Of a DNA stretch of 64,000 nt, positions 46,467-58,100 are shown piece after piece; position 1 is the stretch's first letter; each line of letters starts with the position of its first letter. Under the pieces are notes generated by a model, which saw only the letters and a program-made list of their open reading frames with translations, made no database searches and was not told the origin of the DNA. Position numbers and translations under genes: made by a program. The DNA is from Oxytricha trifallax (lineage: Eukaryota; Ciliophora; Spirotrichea; Sporadotrichida; Oxytrichidae): NCBI GenBank assembly GCA_000711775.1, contig ARYC01000439.1, positions 62,001-126,000 on the forward strand. The letters are read 5' to 3'.

Positions 46467-48851
46467 ATGAAAAGGCAAGTGTCATCATCGTAAACTAAAT
46501 CAAAATAAGCATATCAAACTAATAAGTAAACACTTGCCCAAGAGCAATCTTAGAAATGCACTTCGTAGTTGTATTCAAGCATTTTAGAAAATATTTCAAA
46601 CATGTAAATAGCCTCTTAGCCAAAGTCTACAGTCAAGAGGATGCAACCATCATAGTATAATTATAATACAGTGTAGGCTAGTTCTTAAATGTCTATGAAC
46701 AAAATGCAAAAATCCAGATCATCAGCATATGCTTCAGTTTCTTATAAAACATAAACTTAAAATCAAGTTGAATAAAGGTTGCTTCAAAATAAGTTTGTAA
46801 ATACTAATGGAAATGCTTTATCACCTGTTTACCAGTCATGTACTAATTTGTATGGAGGAAATAGCTAACATCATAATTACTAGCAAAAAGAGTCAAGTAA
46901 AATGTCATAAAGTTCAAGTGTTTAAAATAATTAGTACAGAGTGATGAGTAGCAACTAATCACATCATCACTCTAAATAAGTTAGCTCCATGTCAATCCTC
47001 AGCAATAAATCTAATCAGGAGAATTTAAATAACTATGAACTTAACAATGATAGAAAATAATAGTAAATAAAAGCTTAAAAGACTAACGTTCAAAAGCTAG
47101 TTAATCAAAAGAGAAAATAATAAGCCAATTAATGTAACAACCTCAATGAGATTTAAGAAGGAGATGAGTTTAGTTTGATTGAAGAGAGATTGGAAGATGA
47201 ATCTATTATTTAATGTAGGCACTTACCCACTTTAACTAAATTTCATAATATGATTGAGGTTCCATAAAAATATATATTAAGATTATATTAAAAAATTAAC
47301 TCATCTTAAACTTTGTAAGAATTCCTTAATCTAAAACTTTTAATCTTAGACATCAGCCCTAAGCCAGATCTAAGGTATTCAATTGCAAGTAGAAAAAGCA
47401 ATTAGAACAGTAGAAGATAAAGTAGTGTAAAGAGAGGATCACAGTTCTAGAATGATGTTTAGCCTTATATTCCAAGAGGAGCGCCTCTTCAGGTGGTGGT
47501 TCATTTAGGAGTAAGGAATGTTAATTTTAAATTGATTAGTCTAGGTACACTGATTAGTAGAACTAATTGCTCCAGTAATCATCATTTGATGAGAGCAGTT
47601 GTTTCTTTGATGAAATCAATAAAGATGAGGATGTTCTTCACTAATGTGCAAGTGTTCATGATTATGAATTTTGGCCCAAAATTGTCAGTTAATGTAATCA
47701 TTTTATTATTCCTGATTTTTATGATTAGTGACTATCAGTTTAAACCCTTAGAAGAACGAGAAAGCAAAATAAAAATTGAATCTCAACAATTTCATCACAA
47801 AGGTGCCTTAAAGCAATATTCAGACAAAATACAAATCAGGCTATTTGAAAAAAGAACCTACAATTATATCAGAATAAGATAATGAAGATACTTATGGGGA
47901 TGAAATTCCTTAACAGAACTTGACTGCTTAGAACTAAGATTTGCACAAATCTCATTTAATTCACACTCTTCAGAGTTTATAATATATAAAACAGGTACCT
48001 CTGCCTTTAAAATATGAAGTAGATAAGAAAGGAGTATACTTGCCAAAGCCAAAGAATCAGCAAATAAAGAAGACTGTGGTCTTTGATCTTGATGAAACTT
48101 TGATTCATTGTGTGGAGGATCCAGAAACATAAACAACTGATATTGTCTTAGAAGTAATATTCCCAAACGGAGAAGTAGCAGATGCCGGTATAAATGTAAG
48201 ACCATATGCAATAGAATGCTTAAAAGAAGCAGGAAAATACTTTTAAGTCGTAGTTTTTACCGCATCTCACTAAGCCTATGCTGATGTCGTCCTAGACTAT
48301 TTAGATCCAACCCATTCTTTAATTGAACACAGATTATATAGAGACTCATGTATGTAAACTGAAGAAGGAGTTTACATAAAGGATTTAAGGATCATAAAGA
48401 ACAGAAACATCAAAGATATCGTTATTGTAGACAATGCTGTTTATTCATTTGGCTTTTAATTAGACAATGGAATATTTATTTATTATAAATACCCATATTA
48501 CCATTCTACGAAGATAAAGCAGACGAAGAACTTTTGCACCTTATTTATTACTTGAAATGCTTATCTTAATTTGAAGACATAAGAGAACAAAACAGAAAAG
48601 CATTTTAACTTTAAGAATTAGAAAAATCGAATATCAACGAGTTCTTGGAGAGTTTTTGCTCTCAATAAAACTCCCCTACTAAAAATAGTGGCAAAAAAGA
48701 TTACACATAGAATAATAAAAAGAAAATGAGTGTTATATCAGAAAATAGTCATCAGTCCTCTTAATCATAAGTTCAGTCAAAAGATTCTTCAGTCAATTAA
48801 AGTTATAGGCACTCTAAAGTCCTTGCTAATACAATCAAGAGACTAATTTGA
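46467..48851 (+). CDS. SCP/FCP1-type (NIF domain) protein phosphatase, 763 aa
   Basis: ATG 46467 to TGA 48849-48851. Three IESs with pointers AGA, TCAGTT and AATA are removed, leaving 764 exact codons. The first ~520 residues are Gln/Ser/Asn-rich. The catalytic domain begins KKTVVFDLDETLIHCVEDP, containing the HAD DLDET(L/I) nucleophile and acid-base Asp pair. It continues with VNVRPYAIECLKEAGKYFQVVVFTASHQAYADVVLDYLDP, EHRLYRDSCMQTEEGVYIKDL and IVIVDNAVYSFGFQLDNGIPILPFYEDKADEELLHL, all in order. These enzymes dephosphorylate the RNA polymerase II CTD or related Ser/Thr targets. The 17-bp IES lies inside the motif QLDNG-IPILPFY, so only the rearranged gene can encode a working enzyme. Confidence 0.88.
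47449..47477. other. Short IES candidate, pointer AGA (26 bp)
   Basis: AGA at 47449-47451 and 47475-47477 corrects a frame change before the ASSGGGSF stretch; a 20-nt intron is the alternative. Confidence 0.5.
47685..47740. other. IES, pointer TCAGTT (50 bp)
   Basis: TCAGTT at 47685-47690 and 47735-47740; joins FWPKIVS to LNPQKNEK and removes a TGA. Confidence 0.76.
48471..48491. other. Very short IES, pointer AATA (17 bp)
   Basis: AATA at 48471-48474 and 48488-48491; restores the conserved QLDNGIPILPFY of the phosphatase. Confidence 0.84.
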
Positions 48852-49022
48852 TTTAGATAACTTAAGGTTTTTACCGAGTTGTTTAGTTAATAATAGTTTA
48901 AATAATAGATAATATAATATATATTAGTAGATATAATATACGAGAAATGAAAAAAATTGTATAATATAATCTTTTAAATAAATGTAAACCTATCATAGGC
49001 TTAGATTTTGAGGAATTGATCC

Positions 49023-50691
49023 TCAGTGGTGGTGTTCGTCGTGGTGGGCGACTCTAACCTTTGGTTCGAACATTCTAACTTCGCTAAGAGGGATTTGTCT
49101 TTTTTGGAGGTAATCGTTATGCTCGAGTGGGAGATATCTTGGGTTGAACTGGTAGTAAGGGGGACCGTGGTTCTTTTTGAAACTTGTGAATTTCTCTCCC
49201 ATTTACATTTGGCTCTTAAGCATTCTACCGAAGTACCATCTGGCAAAGACACTGTAGTGAGGAACGGCATGATTGAGTGGTGCTGGCTCGTAATCATGGA
49301 AGTGTTAGAAACTGGTAGCATATGAGTGACCAAGGATGAATGGCATGAAAGTGTAGCCATCATAGATAGCGTTAAGATCTTGACCCTCTAGGAATTACTT
49401 TAAGTTGTGCTTGATGATTGGAGTCTGGTAGATAGCAGCAGATTGGGTTCTGGTAGTGTTAACTCCAATACAATCTCCAAAAGCAAAGATGTTTTCGAAT
49501 CTCTTGTGCTGTAGAGTATATGGGTTGACATCAACAACTCCTTCATGGTTTGCAATTCCTGAGTCAGTAAGCTCACTGTGTGGTTTACTTGGTGGGTTAA
49601 TGACAGCTGAGAAGAAGTCTTTCTCAATGGTTTCTCCAGTGTCAACACATCTGAAGGTGGCAATCTTTTGACCGTGTTCGTTTTGTCTAACTGAAAGCAT
49701 TTCCCAACCAAAGTGGACATCAATACCTCTCTTCCTGCATTCGTCAAGAGCAACCTCGTTGGCATATGGGAATTTGAAGATCTCCTTGTTTGGAGTCCAG
49801 AATTAGATCTTGGCGTTTCTGGCTGATCTACCTTAAAGGATGTCTTATCTAAGGAAATGCTCGTAGTAAAGTGGGTAGAAATCTGTACCCTCACCCTTAT
49901 ATGGGAACTTTGGTGAGTAGCAGATCATATCTCCGTTGTTATGGTTCCAACCATGATAATATATTATAGATAATAGTTTCTTTGAATTCTCTCTTTGTGA
50001 TCAATAGCATGAACAAATACGTTATTTTCACCTCTGTCCTTTTCAAATTCTGGAAGACCCTGAATTAAAATTATTATGTTAGTTGTATTTTAAATTAATT
50101 AAACATCAGGTTTGAATAGCATAAATATGAAATATAAATTCATGAATGTGTTCTGAAGTGTGATTGAAACCAGTATTGACAACTAGAGCTTTGTATGTAT
50201 ATTCTCTACCATTAGAGAGTCTAACCTTGTTTTGGTTAGGGAGGAACTCAGTGACCTTAGCGAAGGTATCAGTTCTGGACCATTATTCAACCTAGGCAGA
50301 CACAGTTCCACTCTCAAGCTTGAGTTCAGCGATGTGACCGTGGGAAACACCAAAGTAAGATTGAGGCAAGATAAATCTAGATTTTTCGGTGACTAATGCC
50401 ATCTTGTAGTTCACTCCATCAGCTTGCATAAATTTAACAAGAGCAGTAGCGTTCATTCCACCTATAACATTCATCAGCATCAACCATAAACGAAATAAAG
50501 ATAGGGAATTTATAGAAGATTATATTACCAACAAAGACGACATCGAAGTCAGTGTTTGATGCGGGCATGGATGGCTTTTTGGGACCACCACCAGCGAAGT
50601 TTCTCTGATGAGCGACAGTCAAGGCGGCGTACTTGGTCTGAGCGGAGCCTGATTGTCTCAAGAAGAGAGCAGCTGCACTTTTGGAAATCAT
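49023..50691 (-). CDS. Sulfide:quinone oxidoreductase-like FAD flavoprotein, mitochondrial, 501 aa
   Basis: ATG 50691 to TGA 49023-49025, intron 50462-50528, IESs with pointers TGAAT and GATAATA. 502 exact codons. The first ~45 residues are Ala/Ser/Arg-rich (FLRQSGSAQTKYAALTVAHQRNFAGG), a mitochondrial presequence. Then FDVVFVGGMNATALVKFMQ is the FAD dinucleotide-binding strand, with the third Gly of the usual GxGxxG replaced. The second half has INPPSKPHSELTDSG, HKRFENIFAFGDCIGVNTTRTQSAAIYQTP (FAD-binding GD motif) and YDGYTFMPFILGHSYATSF, as in sulfide:quinone reductases and related NDH-2-like enzymes. The redox Cys pair expected of true SQRs is not obvious, so substrate is uncertain. Codon use is the least AT-rich in the window, consistent with abundant expression. 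Confidence 0.8.
49955..49975. other. Minimal IES, 7-bp pointer GATAATA (14 bp)
   Basis: GATAATA at 49955-49961 and 49969-49975: only 7 bp lie between the repeats. Removal joins RNYY to HGWNHNNGD in frame. Confidence 0.8.
50061..50147. other. IES, pointer TGAAT/ATTCA (82 bp)
   Basis: TGAAT at 50061-50065 and 50143-50147; joins HTSEHI to QGLPEFEKD. Confidence 0.74.
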
Positions 50692-50920
50692 ATTTCTTTA
50701 TATTTATTAATTATATAAGAGAAATTATATCCTTTAAGTCTTAATCACTTTAAAATATATCAATAATATTTCCAGTCAGGTAAAATATTTTTAAGATAAG
50801 TTAATTATATTCCTTTAAGATTAAGTATATAGAATATTATCTACAAGTACAGTTTCGCTTATTATTCAAGATGTTACTTAAAATAATCTATAATTGCTAT
50901 ATTTTATTGTAGTTGTCAGC

Positions 50921-52275
50921 TCAAATTGAATGATCTTTTTGAGTGATTTCCTTATATTCTTTCATGATCTAATTGTAACTATTATTTTCCTTGTGTTAAT
51001 CCTGCTTCTAGAGTATCAAATGTTAAGAGCTTTTATCACTATCTGAAGAGACACTATCCGTATCATTAAAATCAAGTTAATTGTTTCCATCGTTGTTCTA
51101 CAGTTCAGCTATTTTTTACTTAGTGGTTTTTTTACGAACTTATGATTTGATAGATTCTTGTGAAAACACAGCATTATGAATGCTCTACTCCTACTCCAGC
51201 ACCCGTTTGCTTACTATATCATTAGCTTTGCTGTGATTGTCTGCATGAGAGAGTGGTTGTTGATTGTCACTAAACTCCATTTTATGCATTGTATTTGCTA
51301 TTAATGCTTCTTGTTTATTTTCTAAAGCTGATTCTTTCTAATGCTGCTGACTTTGCCAAGACTAAACCTAGGAAGACGACTCTAAATTTTAATTATAGAA
51401 ATAAATAGATTACTTTCTAGATTAAGTAGCTGGTTCTTAGAATGCTTAACTTTCGCGCTTATTTTATCTATAGATAATATTAACTTGCATGATTTAATTA
51501 CTAGATGCTTAGATTTGATCAAATTGCTGTTTCTAAATGGCCTCTTATGAGATTTACTCTTCTTATTTGGTTCTATCATGATTAACTTGTTATTCTGGCT
51601 CTCCATTTAGCTAAAATTCCTTAATTCCTGATATTTGGTGATCGGGAGTTTATAGTAATGAATCTTCATCTTATGGTCTCCTCTGTAGTTGGCTATTATT
51701 AATTAATGAGTTATCTCTTAAATCTTAGGAGTAATCATTGTTGTAATTAGTCTATGTGTAAGGGTTTAAATTAAAAAATAAATCTATTGATTACTTGTAT
51801 TCTAAGAATTTCCGATATTGTTCTAGTTGATGCGATCATTCTATGATAAAAATTCCTATAAATACATTTGATCTTAATTGTATACATTTAGATCATTGCT
51901 CTAATCAGACTATTTCCTGCTCTCATTATTATTTTTCAATTGATTATCGATATCTATTTCCTCCTCATCATCATTATTTTCATGATCAGCTTTTAACATT
52001 GAACTTTAATTAAGAGCTGCTTTTGTGTGCCTTTTCTTCTTATGATTTGTATTATTTTTATTAAGCTTTTGGTCATGTGTATTCTTAGCATCATTCGTGA
52101 GTTACTCTATTTGTTTCGATAAAAAAGACTCAAATTTCTTTTATACTTTGGGGAGCAATTTATCATGGTATCGATTACGACGCAAGAAGTAATTTCCATT
52201 TTCATATACTATCTCTCCATTTGAGAAAGCCAAATTATTAGATATTTATAAGTTTTTACCAGAAGAACAACCCAT
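50921..52275 (-). CDS. Low-complexity protein with MGCSSGK acylation-type start, 437 aa
   Basis: ATG 52275 to TGA 50921-50923. One 41-bp IES with pointer ATCAA (TTGAT on plus, 51827-51831/51868-51872) is removed; 438 exact codons remain. The start MGCSSGKN has Gly2 and Cys3 with small residues after them, the classic context for N-myristoylation plus palmitoylation, as in membrane-anchored signalling proteins. Then come a basic region (RRNRYHDKLLPKVQKK), an acidic run (NNDDEEEIDIDN), and a Gln/Ser/Asn-rich remainder ending in a Ser/Asp patch (DTDSVSSDSDKSS). No domain is recognised. Membrane anchoring is inference from the N-terminus. Confidence 0.72.
51827..51872. other. IES, pointer TTGAT/ATCAA (41 bp)
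   Basis: TTGAT at 51827-51831 and 51868-51872; joins VYNQDQ to LEQYRKFLEY and gives the only coherent frame. Confidence 0.74.
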
Positions 52276-52565
52276 TAAATGCTACTTTTTATTATAATTT
52301 AGTTTATATTTTTAAATACATTTAAGTCTTATAACTATAATTTTCCCTTTTATTCAGTAGTAAAATAATAAATATTGGATAATGAAGAAGGAAATTGATT
52401 TAAATTTTTTCGTGAAATATGATCAGTATATGACAAGTTATAGTTGATGAAATTTTCTGTTAAAATTTGAATTTTGTATTTAAACTTATAATAATCATTT
52501 ATAATGTCAATTAATTTAAATTTCTGCAAGCAACTATTTAAACTTTCCTCCAATAAATTTGAAAT

Positions 52566-54400
52566 ATGAACACTGATATACATTTTGAAAGACAGCATTA
52601 GTTATTTTTGAAAGGTCTGCAGCCTCAAACTCCAGAGTTCGAGAACAGTTTATCACCTGATTAGTATGGAACAATATAAATAAGTGATTACAATGAAATT
52701 GGGCAAGACTCCAATACGAAACTACTATGGAGAAACTTTATAGAGGAAGGAGATTCAGAAATAGATTTAATCAGTGGATTAGATCAAGCATTTCATAGCG
52801 ATGCTCATAAATTTTGGAGTTTTATTGAGAAACCTTAAGCTAATGAAATACAAAAATAAGCAAATTTAAATTCAAAATTACAAAATAGATGTTTCACGAC
52901 ACTTGAATAAAATACTAAATTAGCAAAAGCAAGTCATAAAAATAATATACAAGGTCAGAACAATACAGCAAATTCAAAGCAAGTAGAAATGAGGAAGAGA
53001 CTGAAATCTTTTATGATGAAATACAAAGACCAAAATATCTTACTTAAAATTAAGTAACAGAGTTCTATTAAGTAAAGCAGAGAATAAATTGAAATAAACA
53101 AATTTAGAAGCCAAAGTACAGAATGCTAGTCTATTCTTACTACAACAATAAATTAAATTCAGACGCCTTAAAATCAAAACCAGAATTGCTCTCAAACAAA
53201 GTAAAGAAACTTATCTATTAAGAAAATCTTGGGAAAAGTAAAGACTGATTTGGATGAGAAGTTAAACAACTCCATTGGCGAAATCAAGAATCTGATCATA
53301 AATACATCAAATGAATAGAAATGTTTGATGAATAGCATTCAAGCATAACTTAAGAAAAGTATCTTGATTTCTTAATAAAATTAATAAATAATGACTAATC
53401 TAAAACAATAATATCATTATTATTAACCGTTAATTTTTGAAAATTAAAAAATTCTCTAATTAATCAGATAACGTAATATATTTATAAATTTTTAATTCGT
53501 AATTAAAATGGAATAAATTCTCAGTAGAACACATGAACCACTCTAAACTTTATAGCAAAGTTTGTTGAATCTTCTTAAAGTAACGACATTTATTTCTCAT
53601 TATTTTAAAAATAGCTCATCAAAGCTGCTCCTTGGTTCTTTAGCTCTAATACCAGAATTGTGATGCATATGTAGGATGAATTTATAAAAACTTAAAATAA
53701 ACTTTACAATCATACAAACTGCCCTCAAAATAAAATGATATTGGAAATAAATAAAATATTTATTTCAAATTACCTAATTAAATCATAAGAAGCTATTAGT
53801 GTTTATGATTCATAAAATAGTCATAAGTTTTCCTTATTTTTTGCATTTTATAATATAATTTAATTTAGACATACAGAATATTAGGCAGTTATGTTGATTT
53901 TTTCATTTTACTAATTGTTTTCTATATCATCAATATTTAATTATAATGTAGCTAGCCCAAAATTTAAAATATAGATAAAGAATAAATATAAAGTTAGAGA
54001 TAGATTCACCTGAAAAAAATAAACAGAAATCTTGTCAAAATTATTAAAGGTTAACAAGAATTATAATCTTAACTTTCAAATAGAAACAAGATATTACTTA
54101 AAGATATAAATATTTTTAAGGCTAATTAATGAATAGATACTTTGCATGTGAAGCAATTGTTATTTATGAAATCTTCATTTTATAGTTTTATTAAATTTTC
54201 TTAATATAAATCGAATAATATTATAAGCAAGTAGAGAGGTATATAATTATTAAAGCACTGAGATTTAGTAATTCGCTGGAAAAGCTGAAATTACTATAGA
54301 TTCAAGCATGAAAAGATAGGTTCAAATAAATAGGAACTTGAGTAGCTTAGGCTTTGCGAAGAGACAACAACTCTTCAAATCAATATAAAATAATCTATGA
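52566..54400 (+). CDS. Hypothetical protein, 466 aa
   Basis: ATG 52566 to TGA 54398-54400. Intron 53580-53614; IESs with pointers AATAAAT, GATTCA and AAGCAA removed, leaving 467 exact codons. An apparent new start at 53508 (ATGG) lies inside the AATAAAT IES; removing it fuses ISQQNQQ to ILSRTHEP. Residues ~1-280 are charged and partly coiled-coil (KVKTDLDEKLNNSIGEIKNLI). The C-terminal ~190 residues are helical with QGQLMNRYFACEASREVYNYQSTEIQQFAG in separate exons and end NLSSLGFAKRQQLFKSIQNNL. No family is recognised. If the AATAAAT junction is wrong these would be two genes, but neither would then have a stop or start in the right place. Confidence 0.62.
53383..53518. other. IES, pointer AATAAAT (129 bp)
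   Basis: AATAAAT at 53383-53389 and 53512-53518; fuses two halves of the hypothetical gene. Confidence 0.6.
53807..54008. other. IES, pointer GATTCA (196 bp)
   Basis: GATTCA at 53807-53812 and 54003-54008; joins ISVYDS to PENKQKSC. Confidence 0.7.
54151..54230. other. IES, pointer AAGCAA (74 bp)
   Basis: AAGCAA at 54151-54156 and 54225-54230; joins RYFACEA to SREVYNY. Confidence 0.7.
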
Positions 54401-55107
54401 ATATATTAATATGTTTATTTCTTTCTATATTTATGAATAACATTTCTATTATCAGTAATTAATCTGAAATAATTTAGAGTAAAAGATCCAGTATTGAATT
54501 GTGTTAGTCATTTAAAAATGATATTTTCTTTCTAGGATATTATATTAATTTAAAAGTATATGTAAAATAATTAAATTAGAATATTTAAATTTCATAACTA
54601 TTTATCTAAGATAATATTTTTATTAAAACAATATATAACTTTGTCATAAATATATTCAATCCATTTATATATTTATAATAAATATTGATAGTAAAATTTA
54701 ACATTCATAAATGATTTAAAATAGTATTATTGCTTAATTATAAATTATTAAAAATTGTAAATTTCTAAAAAAATGATATTAATTTTTACCTATTATTACC
54801 TGTTAATGGATCATTATTTAAAAGTGATTACAATTAAATTACAAATGAAATTTAGTCGATAAATTAAATTATATAATAATTCTACATCAAATGAACACAG
54901 CCAATTATTATTCTAGAGACGTAACTGATCAAGTGAATAAGCTTATAAGCCTTATTTAGATAAATTAACCAAATTTTTTATTTTTATTTTTATTTTTTTA
55001 TATATGTCTTACTTAATTTTATTATATAATATTGATTAGGGGGGTTTATTCATGCTAGCTTAATTTACTATAGAAAATTGTAATTAATAATATAAATCAA
55101 TCAATCT
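54401..55107. other. AT-rich spacer with an isolated ATG fragment
   Basis: Nearly all A/T. A short frame from ATG 54891 begins MNTANYYSRDVTDQVNKLIS, which looks coding-like, but nothing around it completes a gene. Confidence 0.4.
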
Positions 55108-58100
55108 ATGAGGTAAATTATTGATAAATATAAATATTATATTCATTAATTAGGTACATATGCCATTTCATAATCTTATTAACTTTGATGTTACTCTTAA
55201 ACTCCACCAGATCTTGGAAATGTGATTCTAACTATTTTCATTAATGAAATAATTAAATATTTTATGGAAGCATCAGACGGCAAATGCTATTGTATTATAT
55301 TGTTTACTATCCTAATTTTATGAAATTTATAGAATGTGAGAATTCATGTAATGGTATTTGCTTCGGATAATCAAATGAATAATGTCTGCAATTATAAATT
55401 TAAAGTCAATATTATACATTTTTTAAGTAAATATTGCTTAATAACAATCTTTATGAAATTTAAAATCAATTTAAAAAATATTAAAATAATTTATTTTTCG
55501 AGTATTCCATCTTTTAATTTTTATATTATAATATAAAGTATGACTTAATTGAATATGATCATGTAATAATTATTTTTTATTAGGGTTATTGTTTTTGGAA
55601 TAAATAAAAATGATTAACTATTAATTAACAATTAAAAATTAATAACAAATAATTTTTTGTCTTAAAACAACATACCAAAAGTATAAATCATTATCTTGAC
55701 CCTCACCATATGACTTTTATTAGAAATTTTCTTTGAATTATAGAAGTTTAATTTATTCCTACATTTGCTTAATCTAATTTAGCAAGTAATATTGTTGAAT
55801 GTTAAGACCCTATCAAATTTAGGAGTTTATAGTCAATGGATTGTGTTACTCATTGTCCAAATTCAACTATTTCAGTTGAACTTAGTGATTAAAGGTTTAA
55901 CTTGGGAATTATATATTATAAATTAATGAATTCTTAAATATTGTAGATGTAAGCTATTTCAAACCTATTATACAGTATTCTTTTAGCACCTGTTTTATAT
56001 GTGGATGGTAATACCTAACAAAATATGTATTATTCTAAATATATTTAAATATTGAACTAGGAAACAGCCAATTTCCTTTTAGAATGCTTGACGATGCTAT
56101 TAGAGAATCGTTCAATAACTTCCCAGGAAACCCAAACTACTTAGGAACAACTTGGGTTTATGTGAAAAAGAATTCAAATATCACAATTAAAAAATTGCTG
56201 AAATTTAATTTTACAATGCACACATATTAAATGCCTTTAATTCTGTTAAGTTAGAATTTTATTTTATTGTAATTTATTGTTCTTGTTTATTTAATATTAC
56301 TAGGCCTTATTATATTATAGTTTTTTATTGCTTATGAAGATGGAGAAACAAATGAAACACATTCTGTAATCACAATTTATGATTAGAGTTACTATAGAAA
56401 CAATACAGTATTTAATCCAACACTCTTTTCTAACTCAACTCCTATCCCATACGACTACCAGAAACAAATATAATATACATTTATAAATTGATTAAGGTTT
56501 AATGACAGAAGGAGAAGCAGCAGACATCAAATTCAAATTTATATTTATCAATATTGCTTAATTTATATTCAAATAGTTTGTTGATTATATTGTTTGAAAA
56601 AATCAGCTTACTTAATTTAGGTATGCTAGATTTTTTGGCTTTTTATTAGAAATTTACAGATATTAAATGATGGGGATTTAGTAAAATAATTCATATGTAG
56701 CTTCTAAATTGACATTTATGGTAACTTATATTAGTTATTTAAATCTCAAATAAAATAAGACCAAATTCATAAATATTTCAAATGCAAAATTTTGCAAATA
56801 AACTTAATTTCTAAAGATAAATTGAATTCAATTAATAGTGGAATTCAAATGAAAAATATAACATTCATAGAAAAATTCTCAGTAAAATATGACTAAATGA
56901 ATGCATTATTTGTAGGCCACTTTGTACCATACAGATGGGCTAATATTACTAATTGTAAATTCTATCTCTACCAAGTGCTAATGATTAGCAATAGAGGTTT
57001 CAACTCAAATTTCTAAAGTAACTTAAAAGGGGTAACATTATAGACATAAGTTTTAAACACCTCTCAATGAGAATTTTTCCATCATTTAAAATATTATATC
57101 CTATAGCATATTCTTTTTTATTTGTAGCTTACAGCTAAGCATTCTAATTTCGTATAATGTATTATTTTTATTATTAATAAGTGAATAATCAACAATATAT
57201 TTACCCATTAATTAAATAAAATATACGAAATTCAATAATATTTAATTTAGTTGTCAAAAATATGAAAATAAGAATTTAATTTATTGTTGTATGTTTTTAA
57301 AAATATAAAATTTGTAAAATTTATAAAATTTAATGAAAGTATTCATATATTTATGCAATTGTAAAATCTTCTCCCAAACTTCCTTGATATCAATTATTAT
57401 TATAATATCAGTTAAATGCAGTACGTGATTTTTATAACTGCCTCCTCAGATTGCAATGTCCTTCTGATCCCAGAAATGTCAAATAAATAGATTTGGAATA
57501 ACAACTATTTCACTGGTTATAATATATACGGAAGATTTCCTATTATTGTTGCAAGCTTGGCATAAAACTTGACTTTCACTAACAATTAATTGATTGACAT
57601 TAAATGGCCTTTTAACTAAGAAGGAACAATCTATGCAAATGCAAAAGAAACTTACTGTCCTCCAGAGTAAAAACTTTCATTTTTGGTGCACATAGAAAAT
57701 AATACAATTAGTAATTCAGATCCAACAATATAGTCAAATGTTTATTTATTTTTTGTGGCTTTTGATGGCGGATTCACCACATTGTACACATAACTATATT
57801 GGACAGTTATATTCAGAAACAATACCTTCATCAATTAGACTTATGGGAGCATTAAATAAGGGCTTGGATTATTCTATAAAACTCCAGATTCTAAGAATTT
57901 GAATGTTATTATAGAGAACAATTACTTTGAGAATTGTTAAACTGACTATTAAGAACAAGACTTATTTATTTTATTAAATTTATTGATTTATAATATGGTT
58001 ATTGTACTCCAAAGCAGAATATGGAGTAGTAAGGAATAATATATTTAATAATACTTCATCAGCAAATATCATTGCATTTGAATTTACTTCAGGTATAATT

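Noticed and set aside
47430-47480. AGAGGA repeat pair as an IES pointer in the phosphatase gene
   Set aside because: The spacing is a multiple of three and does not correct the frame change seen there.
49001-49894. Alternative ORFs on both strands in the SQR-like gene
   Set aside because: GC-richer coding DNA leaves long open alternative frames; only one frame carries conserved flavoprotein motifs.
53508-53661. A separate gene starting at ATG 53508
   Set aside because: The ATG lies in a 129-bp segment bounded by AATAAAT repeats, and no stop exists for the upstream frame; one gene explains both.
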